From the NCBI GenBank assembly GCA_024277475.1, contig JAJRVC010000424.1, positions 1 to 5,562 on the forward strand: a DNA stretch of 5,562 bases, written 5' to 3'. The stretch comes from Deltaproteobacteria bacterium. GTDB taxonomy: Bacteria; Desulfobacterota; Desulfobacteria; Desulfobacterales; JAFDCJ01. The translations under genes and the position numbers were made by a program. Under the pieces are notes generated by a model that had not been told where the DNA came from, searched no databases, and saw nothing but the letters and a program-made list of their open reading frames with translations. This document shows positions 1 to 5,562 of this stretch, one piece after another. The stretch's first letter is position 1. Every line of letters starts with the position of its first letter.

Positions 1-120
1 AATACCAAGTACCTGTTCTTTTTTCATGGAGAAAGATATATTATGTAAAGCCTCAATAATACCCCCGCGCGTATAAAATTTGACCGAAAGATTTTTAATG
101 TTTAAAATGTGCTCTTCCAT
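1..120 (-). CDS. Peptide-type ABC importer ATPase (DppD/OppD family), N-terminal 40 codons only
   Basis: The gene starts at the ATG at 120-118 and runs off the left edge, so only 40 residues are visible, beginning MEEHILNIKNLSVKFYTRGG. The pattern 'L-x-I-x-N-L-S-V-x-F', then 'G-x-I-x-A-L-x-N-I-S-F' and '...VLGI', is the usual first strand and A-loop region of peptide-importer ATPases. Walker A would be expected immediately beyond the edge and is not visible. An AGGAA Shine-Dalgarno-like stretch lies 5 bases before the ATG (RC of about 126-130). It is the fourth gene of the importer operon, 79 bases after the DppC-type permease stop, with no terminator-like structure between. By family knowledge it would hydrolyse ATP at the cytoplasmic face of the permease pair, normally as a heterodimer with a DppF-type ATPase. 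The position in the operon makes the family call firm. Substrate is unknown. Confidence 0.88.
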   Translation of the reverse strand, partial: MEEHILNIKNLSVKFYTRGGIIEALHNISFSMKKEQVLGI

Positions 121-199
121 AAAAATTCCTGATGTTTTAATTGTCCCTCGAGATACACAATGCACCATTTTAAATATTTTGGATAGTTGTAGGGCATCT

Positions 200-1060
200 T
201 TACGATTCAATGATGGTTTTGCGTACTTTTTCGAAGCCTGATCCAATCATATTGATCGAAACCAACAATAAGCTCAGAACAACACCCGGCATTGTGGCAA
301 TCCACCATGCATTTACCAAGTATTTTCTGCCATCGGAAATAATGTTGCCGAATGAAGGTTGGGGGGGTTGTATGCTTAAGCCCAAAAAGCCCAGGATAGC
401 TTCAAAAATTATCATCCTGGCGATATCAAGGATGGCCACAAGAGCCACACCGGGAAGAATGCCGGGAGCGATATAGCGTACAATAATGCGTGGACCCGAT
501 GCACCAATAATTTTCGCAGCGCGCACGTACTCCTTTTCCCTTTCCCCCAATACGACACTTCGCGTGACTCTTGCATAAATGGGCCAACTGGAAATAGCTA
601 AAACTAGAATGATACTGGGAATGCTTGGACGAGTGACTCCCAAGATGGCGATAGCAAGAACAATCATTGGCAAAGACAGCTGTGCATCTGTAAGGCGCAT
701 TAAAATCGTATCAAATAGGCCCCCGTAGTATCCTGATGACATTCCAACAGTTGAACCAAACAGGAAAATGAGCAATACAGTAGAGAAACCGATGACAAAG
801 GACACTCTCAGGCCACTGAGGACTCTGGCAAGAAGATCTCTGCCCAGTGCATCTGTGCCTAGCGGATGGCTCCATGTCCCTCCAGTAATGAAAACTGGTG
901 GTTGGAGGCGGTCCATTATATTCATTTTATAGGGGTCGTTCGGAAGCATGTGCGGGCCTACGATAGATGCAAGTAGCAAAAAAAGTAAAATACAACATCC
1001 AACAACGATGCTGCGATTTTGTACTGCAAGCCTTGAAAAAGGGTTTTTTATTTCCTGCAT
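200..1060 (-). CDS. Peptide-type ABC importer permease, DppC/OppC family
   Basis: A 286-residue inner-membrane permease forming half of the translocation channel. It has a cytoplasmic OppC_N-type N-terminus and TM1 (about 17-37). The family signature HPLGTDALGRDLLARVL follows at 65-81. More helices follow at about 86-106, 130-156, 205-228 and 258-275. The EAA coupling loop that contacts the ATPase is at 177-203 (EYVRAAKIIGASGPRIIVRY, then PGILP), followed by FLGLSIQPPQPSFG at 225-238 and a WW..PG element near 252-259. Length is normal for DppC. I chose the ATG at 1060. It follows a GGAAAA ribosome-binding stretch by about 8 bases, and the protein then begins MQEIKNPFSRL as family members do. 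An in-frame TTG at 1120 would add 20 atypical residues, overlap the upstream gene and lacks a ribosome-binding site. The gene lies 37 bases after the DppB-type stop, so it is probably co-transcribed. Confidence 0.93.
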   Translation of the reverse strand: MQEIKNPFSRLAVQNRSIVVGCCILLFLLLASIVGPHMLPNDPYKMNIMDRLQPPVFITGGTWSHPLGTDALGRDLLARVLSGLRVSFVIGFSTVLLIFLFGSTVGMSSGYYGGLFDTILMRLTDAQLSLPMIVLAIAILGVTRPSIPSIILVLAISSWPIYARVTRSVVLGEREKEYVRAAKIIGASGPRIIVRYIAPGILPGVALVAILDIARMIIFEAILGFLGLSIQPPQPSFGNIISDGRKYLVNAWWIATMPGVVLSLLLVSINMIGSGFEKVRKTIIES

Positions 1061-1097
1061 CGTATTTTTTCCATTTGAGATGAAAAGGAGTTGTAAT

Positions 1098-2081
1098 TCA
1101 AAAGGTAATTCTTCTGTCAATATATGAGCATAAAAGGTCTACGATGATGTTGATAAAAACAAAAACACTTGCAAACACGATTACAATCCCCTGAATGAGC
1201 GGAAAGTCACGCTGGAGCACAGCGTAAATGGTTAGCAGGCCAATTCCGGGAAAATTAAATACATACTCTACAACAATAACACCCCCTAAAAGGATGCCGA
1301 TTTGAACCCCCAGTACATTCAATAGTGGAACCAGACTGTTACGAAAACAATGCTTCATTATAATGGAAAATGATGACAATCCCCTTGCCCTGGCTACTTT
1401 TACAAAATTCATCTGCAAGACATCAATCATAGAAGAGCGAATGGTCCGCAGAAGAATTGGGGCAAGTTCGAGAGAGACGGCAAAAGAGGGCAAGATTACA
1501 TAGGCAAAGCCCCTGTATCCGACACTTGGAAGAAGTTTAAGCTTTATCGAAATTATGAGCATCAAAATTATGCCAAGCCAGAAATTTGGAATCGATATGC
1601 TGATGGAGATAAATGCATTGGCCACCTTGTCGACCCAGCTTCCTTGTTTGAGTGCGGCGGCAATGCCGAGTGGAATGCTTATTAAGATGGCCCACCAAAT
1701 AGCCATCCCACCCAGCAGAAGCGTTAGAGGAATGCGTTCAATTATTAAGTCAAAAACCTCTGCTCTTGCATGCGCTCTTTTATCATCCCATGCTTCCCCA
1801 CCTACCGAACCACCACTTTTAGGGCGAATGAAAGATGTGCCGAAATCCCCTTTCACAATCCCTTTCAGATAACGGCTGAATTGGACCAGTAGAGGATCTT
1901 TAAGTCCGAGCTCTCTTGCAACTTTCTCCAGGACCTGGTCCGGCGCAGCACCACCAACCATTAGTCGCACCGGATCACCAGGCACAATTCGCATTACCAT
2001 GAAAATAAAAAAAACGGCAAAAAAGACAATAATGATGCCCTGAGATATTCTCCTTACCAGAAAATATATTATATAACCCAT
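1098..2081 (-). CDS. Peptide-type ABC importer permease, DppB/OppB family
   Basis: A 327-residue inner-membrane permease, the partner of the DppC-type protein. TM1 lies at about 11-30 and is followed by the hallmark RIVPGDPVRLMVGG (31-44). The periplasmic stretch ends in GDFGTSF (78-84). Further helices are at about 120-143, 153-178, 192-212, 253-275 and 294-318. The EAA loop that docks on the ATPase is at 228-253 (KVARARGLSSFSIIMKHC onward, with the invariant Gly at 234). FPGIGLL (277-283) and the C-terminal IDRRI (321-325) are typical of DppB. One oddity is a Gly/charged insertion of about 20 residues at 85-107, between GTSF and the LIIERIPLTLLL helix, where relatives usually have a short linker. 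The ATG at 2081 has a weak AAGAAAG ribosome-binding stretch. The gene starts 60 bases after the binding-protein stop, with a hairpin in that gap. Confidence 0.95.
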   Translation of the reverse strand: MGYIIYFLVRRISQGIIIVFFAVFFIFMVMRIVPGDPVRLMVGGAAPDQVLEKVARELGLKDPLLVQFSRYLKGIVKGDFGTSFIRPKSGGSVGGEAWDDKRAHARAEVFDLIIERIPLTLLLGGMAIWWAILISIPLGIAAALKQGSWVDKVANAFISISISIPNFWLGIILMLIISIKLKLLPSVGYRGFAYVILPSFAVSLELAPILLRTIRSSMIDVLQMNFVKVARARGLSSFSIIMKHCFRNSLVPLLNVLGVQIGILLGGVIVVEYVFNFPGIGLLTIYAVLQRDFPLIQGIVIVFASVFVFINIIVDLLCSYIDRRITF

Positions 2082-2100
2082 AAATTGCTTTCTTGGTATC

Positions 2101-2129
2101 AGAGAGGGAGTTGTTTTGCTCCCTCATCT
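2101..2129 (-). promoter_or_regulatory. Intercistronic hairpin between binding-protein and permease genes
   Basis: Arms GAGGGAG (2104-2110) and CTCCCTC (2119-2125) are perfect reverse complements with an 8-base loop. Three more pairs (2101-2103 with 2127-2129) continue the stem across one bulged base at 2126. The structure sits in the 60-base gap between the binding-protein stop and the permease start. No T-run follows it on the minus strand, so it does not look like a full intrinsic terminator. Hairpins in this position in ABC importer operons (for example malE-malF) are known to protect the upstream message or reduce readthrough, giving excess binding protein. That role is inferred here. 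Confidence 0.55.
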
Positions 2130-2141
2130 ATCAATAGTTTA

Positions 2142-3725
2142 TCATGCATCTTTTGTTGCCCGTTCCAAATCCATCATGCCATTTGGATAAATATAGTAAT
2201 CGCGAAGGTTTTTGTTGATCCCATGAATAAAAACCGATGTAAAAAGTGATAAACTTGGTGCTTTTTTTGCGATTAAAGGCAAGGTGTCAGACTTTAGAAT
2301 TTTTATCCTTTTTTCGAGTGTTTCGGCATTACGCTCCCTATCCAAAGAAGCATCAATTTCTGGATCTACAATGCCGGTAATACGTTTGGAAGAAGAATGG
2401 AAATGCATTCGAAGAACCAAATCAGGTTCCGGCGAACCAGTACACCATCCGCAATCGATCATATGGCCGGGCCCGCCTCCTGGACGGTCGTATAATTTCT
2501 GGTTCCATGCGGCAGTTTCCAACACCGAGAGTTTGACCTTAAATCCCGCAGCATTCAGCATGGCGGTAATAACCTCGCCATATTCTTTTGTTTTGGGGTA
2601 AAAACCAACCGATGTAATGTATTCTAGCTCGGGTAGACCCTTACCCCCGGGGTATCCCGCTTCTTTTAAGAACTTATGGCACAGCTCCAGATCGTACTCC
2701 GGATAGTTTGGCACCTTGGTGTACCCTAATTTAACAGGCGAAATATGAGCATAGCTTGGATAACCGGATTTTCCCAAGAGTTGCCATATTTGCTTGCGGT
2801 CGATGGCATGGCACGCAGCTCTTCTCACACGCCAGTCATCAAATGGCGGTTTGCTGCAGCGGAACCACAGGTACTTGTTTTCTACAGAAACGGCCGTGTT
2901 AAGTTTAAGGTTCTTGTCTTTACTTACTACATCCACTTGCTCGGATTCCAACCTTTCGATGATATCTGCTTCACCGGACTGGAGAGAAATCAGACGGGTT
3001 GTTGAATCAGGCACATAAATGAAGTGCAGATTTTTTATTTTTGGTGAGCCTTTGAAATAATCTTTGTTCACGACCATTCTTGTGTCGTCTTTCTGCTGCT
3101 TCAAGAACTTGAAGGGGCCGGTCCCATTGAGACGTTGAGCAAGTATTTTGGGCTCTTTAATGTCGTTTGCAGACATTATGGGAAGAAATGAAGATTGATA
3201 CCAGAAATGATACGCGGGGTAACCGTACTTTCGTGTATGCACTCGGCATGTCAGGCGATCGATGACCTCTACCTCGCAGGGGCCGGGATACCATGCACCT
3301 GCCGCTTTTTTGGGGTCAGAAGCATACTCGAATGTGGCTTTTACATCTTCGGCAGAGAAAGGTTTGCCATCGTGGAATTTGACCCCGTCCCTCAAAGTGT
3401 ACTCGATAGTGTAGAGATCGATTATTTTTTGAGAGGTAGCTAATTCGTAAATTAACTCTTGGGGCTTTTTAACTGTCATTGGGCAGCGTGTAAGATAGTT
3501 AAAGATAAAAGCTTCGACATTTAACTGTGCCAGGGTCGTGTGCGATGTTGGATCCCAGTTTCCGGTCACGTTCTCTGCGGAAAGAAATACCACAGTGTCT
3601 TTTCCGGTGGTCGCTGCCTTGGCTGAATTTTTAAACGGCCCAACCAGTGGTGCGACAAACACGCCGGTCCCAACGGTCAATGACTTTTCCAGAAATTTTC
3701 TTCGGGTGATTCTGTTTTGTGCCAT
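2142..3725 (-). CDS. Tat-exported periplasmic substrate-binding protein, extracellular solute-binding family 5 (DppA/OppA-like)
   Basis: A 527-residue periplasmic ligand receptor for the importer. The N-terminus carries a twin-arginine motif, TRRKFLEK (7-14), then a mildly hydrophobic stretch (about 15-30) and an AKA-A signal peptidase I site (35-38). This predicts Tat export of the folded protein, with no lipobox. Family 5 landmarks appear in order: LRDGVKFHDGKPFSAEDVKA (111-130), GTGPFKF (201-207), DWRVRRAACHAIDRKQI (296-312), YDLELCHKFLKEAGYPGG (344-361) and GWCTGSPEPD (426-435), where relatives have a GW...DPD ligand-site segment. Length is normal. The mature protein has eight cysteines (81, 150, 160, 290, 305, 349, 425, 428), including a CxxC at 425-428. 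The start is certain: ATG with AGGAGG five bases upstream. The gene ends in tandem stops, TGA TAA. It is first in the operon. The ligand cannot be named; peptide, glutathione-like or opine ligands are all possible. Confidence 0.95.
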   Translation of the reverse strand: MAQNRITRRKFLEKSLTVGTGVFVAPLVGPFKNSAKAATTGKDTVVFLSAENVTGNWDPTSHTTLAQLNVEAFIFNYLTRCPMTVKKPQELIYELATSQKIIDLYTIEYTLRDGVKFHDGKPFSAEDVKATFEYASDPKKAAGAWYPGPCEVEVIDRLTCRVHTRKYGYPAYHFWYQSSFLPIMSANDIKEPKILAQRLNGTGPFKFLKQQKDDTRMVVNKDYFKGSPKIKNLHFIYVPDSTTRLISLQSGEADIIERLESEQVDVVSKDKNLKLNTAVSVENKYLWFRCSKPPFDDWRVRRAACHAIDRKQIWQLLGKSGYPSYAHISPVKLGYTKVPNYPEYDLELCHKFLKEAGYPGGKGLPELEYITSVGFYPKTKEYGEVITAMLNAAGFKVKLSVLETAAWNQKLYDRPGGGPGHMIDCGWCTGSPEPDLVLRMHFHSSSKRITGIVDPEIDASLDRERNAETLEKRIKILKSDTLPLIAKKAPSLSLFTSVFIHGINKNLRDYYIYPNGMMDLERATKDA

Positions 3726-3730
3726 GATGT

Positions 3731-3736
3731 CCTCCT
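3731..3736 (-). promoter_or_regulatory. Strong ribosome-binding site of the binding-protein gene
   Basis: The minus strand reads AGGAGG followed by five bases (ACATC) and the ATG at 3725. This is a consensus Shine-Dalgarno at good spacing. It is clearly stronger than the weak sites before the downstream permease genes, and it fits high-level synthesis of the periplasmic component. Confidence 0.85.
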
Positions 3737-3813
3737 ATGCGGTTAGGGTTATAGGGTTCCGGACATGGATATATGTGTGAGCCGCCGATGACAAATGCAT
3801 TCGTGGTTTAGAA

Positions 3814-3880
3814 GCATCCAAGGGGCATCTTTTCGAAAAGTTATTTGTGAGAGTGAGCGTTTAAAAGGTGCTTTGGATGC
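3814..3880 (-). repeat. Long imperfect inverted repeat / leader hairpin
   Basis: The outer arms GCATCCAA (3814-3821) and TTGGATGC (3873-3880) are perfect complements. Further in, GCACCTTTT and AAAAGATGC as read on the minus strand (3863-3871 and 3825-3833) pair in 8 of 9 positions, separated from the outer stem by a small 1x3 internal loop. The remaining loop is 29 bases. The 3' inner arm overlaps a perfect 12-base palindrome, CTTTTCGAAAAG (3829-3840), which could compete for pairing. The element lies in the predicted mRNA leader, about 90-150 bases before the binding-protein start. It could be an RNA control element or a protein-binding repeat; the function is unassigned. Confidence 0.5.
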
Positions 3881-3918
3881 AGAAGCGCCGTTTTCATGAA
3901 GTCACGCGGAAGATCGTC

Positions 3919-3951
3919 TGACAAAATAAAAAAATAAAATTTATTTTGTCA
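3919..3951. promoter_or_regulatory. Operator-like inverted repeat overlapping the promoter
   Basis: TGACAAAATAAA (3919-3930) and TTTATTTTGTCA (3940-3951) are perfect 12-base reverse complements around a 9-base A/T spacer. The TGAC/GTCA ends make this more than simple low-complexity A/T sequence. It covers the predicted -10 and all but the first base of the predicted -35, so a bound dimeric regulator would be expected to block RNA polymerase. The regulator is unknown; I do not recognise the motif as Fur, CRP, FNR or LexA. Confidence 0.5.
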
Positions 3952-3952
3952 A
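3923..3952 (-). promoter_or_regulatory. Candidate sigma70-type promoter of the importer operon
   Basis: On the minus strand a perfect -35 TTGACA (3952-3947) is followed after 18 bases by TATTTT (3928-3923), a 4/6 match to the -10 consensus. Predicted transcription would start near 3916 and give a leader of about 190 nt before the binding-protein ATG. The bases just upstream of the -35 (3953-3980) are almost entirely A/T, like an UP element. Because the region is so AT-rich, the -10 choice is uncertain by a few bases. Confidence 0.45.
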
Positions 3953-3953
3953 G

Positions 3954-3975
3954 TAAAATATTAAAAAATATTTTA
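3954..3975. repeat. Second AT-only palindrome upstream of the -35
   Basis: TAAAATATT (3954-3962) and AATATTTTA (3967-3975) are perfect 9-base complements around AAAA. The centre lies about 30 bases from that of the 3919-3951 repeat, close to three helical turns, and both share a [C/T]AAAATA core. It could be an auxiliary operator or simply part of an AT-rich UP element. Chance is a real possibility in sequence this biased. Confidence 0.3.
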
Positions 3976-4093
3976 TTTTATCGAAACTACACCCTAGCTT
4001 GAGCTTGACCGGTGTTTGCAAAAGGGGGGCAGGTGCTTTGAAATTGGCTTTGTGGGTGAATGGAAATCGAAGTTGATATTCTGTGGCGATGAA

Positions 4094-5039
<946 letters not shown>

Positions 5040-5050
<11 letters not shown>

Positions 5051-5562
5051 GGATTTTTCCCAGCAGCCAGGCCATGTTCCGGCCCAGGGTCTTCATGATG
5101 CGCAGACCCTCCTCGTCGCCGGCGGCCTCGCCCTTGTCGCGCCCGAAGCCCATGTTCCAGTAGCATGAGCCGGGTACGATCATCTGCTCGATGGTGAAGA
5201 AGTGGTTGATGGCGTCGAAGGTGTGCACCGCCCCGGCCCGGCGCACCGCCACCACGGCGGCGCCGGCCTTGCGCCGAAAGAGGGTCTCGTTGGCGATGCC
5301 CACCATGCCGGCGCGGTCGATGAGGGCCTTGAGCTCCGGGCTCATGTTGGCGAAATAGGTAGGCGAACCCAGGATGATGCCGTCGGCGGCGACCATCTTT
5401 TCGAGGCATTCGTTGAGGATGTCGTCGTCCACGGCGCAGCGCTGGTTCAAGTTGTCGAAGCATTTGTAGCAGGCGATGCACCCGTGAATTTTCCGGCCGC
5501 CCAGCTGGACCTTTTCGGTCTCTATGCCGGCCGCGGAGATCTCGGCCAGCACGTGATCGATG
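5040..5562 (-). CDS. Flavodoxin-family NAD(P)H-dependent FMN oxidoreductase, iron-sulfur-flavoprotein-like, N-terminus cut by window edge
   Basis: The reading frame is open to the right edge. 173 residues are visible, starting I-D-H-V-L-A-E; the usual first strand and FMN-phosphate loop (GSPR...N-T type) would lie beyond the edge. The GTG at 5552 is in frame but is almost certainly an internal valine. A cysteine cluster GCIACYKC...C (visible 27-42, spacing Cx2Cx2Cx7C) is followed by DDD. Next comes the family signature GSPTYFANMSPELKALIDR (65-83), which lines the FMN site. The Cx2Cx2Cx(4-7)C arrangement is the one used by iron-sulfur flavoproteins of anaerobes to hold a [4Fe-4S] cluster; many relatives keep only some of these cysteines. 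The role would be two-electron reduction or electron transfer in the cytoplasm, partner unknown. The stop overlaps the dehydratase start by 11 bases, so the two are likely expressed together. Confidence 0.9.

Larger units (their letters stand above)
3726..4093. other. Intergenic regulatory region upstream of the importer operon
   Basis: This 368-base gap separates the stop of the dehydratase gene from the start of the binding-protein gene; both are on the minus strand. I see no protein gene or structural RNA in it. From right to left it contains a low-structure stretch (3981-4093) with a tandem AGCTTG pair at 3996-4007. Next comes an almost pure A/T block (3920-3980) with two inverted repeats and a candidate minus-strand promoter. 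Then comes a predicted leader of about 190 nt with a long imperfect hairpin (3814-3880), and finally the AGGAGG ribosome-binding site. No GC-rich hairpin plus T-run was found after the dehydratase stop, so how the upstream transcript ends is unclear. Confidence 0.7.

Noticed and set aside
121..199. Possible promoter, hairpin or small gene in the 79-base gap before the ATPase gene
   Set aside because: Apart from a 6-base CTCGAG palindrome (147-152) and the ribosome-binding site, nothing stands out. The gap reads as an ordinary intercistronic spacer.
210..476. Plus-strand 88-codon frame opposite the DppC-type permease
   Set aside because: Antisense shadow of a membrane-protein gene, with no ribosome-binding site or recognisable domain. 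The other plus-strand frames at 1555-1872, 2284-2601, 2745-3018, 3195-3443 and 3538-3780 are rejected for the same reason.
3767..3779. CRP/FNR-type binding site near TGTGA in the leader
   Set aside because: Only one half-site is present (TGTGA at 3775-3779); the matching TCACA half at the required spacing is absent.
3954..3975. Intrinsic terminator for the dehydratase transcript
   Set aside because: The stem is A/T only and very weak, and the following minus-strand bases are CTTGACA and not a T-run. It fits promoter-upstream sequence better.
5550..5552. GTG as the start of the flavoprotein gene
   Set aside because: The frame stays open to the window edge (I-D-H-V-L-A-E), and the protein would lack its FMN-phosphate loop if it began here. 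It is treated as an internal valine of an edge-truncated gene.

Overview
The window looks like a bacterial chromosome segment, probably from a Gram-negative anaerobe or facultative anaerobe. The signs are a Tat-exported periplasmic binding protein, a cysteine-rich flavodoxin-family protein and compact minus-strand gene clusters. A GC-rich member of Desulfobacterota would fit, but that is a guess from protein style and no marker gene is present. All supported genes are on the minus strand, so the biology reads from right to left.

Right part (about 4094-5562, strongly GC-rich): two genes overlap by 11 bases. The first is a flavodoxin-family NAD(P)H/FMN oxidoreductase with an iron-sulfur-flavoprotein-like cysteine cluster, cut by the right edge. 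The second is a complete PLP-dependent serine/threonine dehydratase of the serine racemase / 3-hydroxyaspartate dehydratase type, lacking an ACT domain.

Middle (3726-4093): a 368-base intergenic region, very AT-rich around 3920-3980. It holds a candidate minus-strand promoter lying inside a 12-bp-arm inverted repeat (an operator-like site). A second AT palindrome sits just upstream where an UP element would be. A long imperfect hairpin lies in the predicted ~190-nt leader of the transporter mRNA.

Left part (1-3725, much lower GC): a peptide/opine-type ABC importer operon in the usual order. It runs from a Tat-signal family 5 substrate-binding protein to a DppB-type permease, a DppC-type permease and the first 40 codons of a DppD-type ATPase cut by the left edge. 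A GC-rich intercistronic hairpin separates the binding-protein gene from the permease genes. Together these would import a small peptide or peptide-like ligand: the periplasmic protein captures it, the two permeases form the channel, and the ATPase (normally with a second, DppF-type partner beyond the window) drives transport.

The base composition changes abruptly at about 4090. The importer operon and the enzyme pair therefore probably have different histories, and the window may straddle the edge of an acquired segment. I did not find a convincing new type of system. The most interesting material is the regulatory architecture at 3814-3980 and the composition break.
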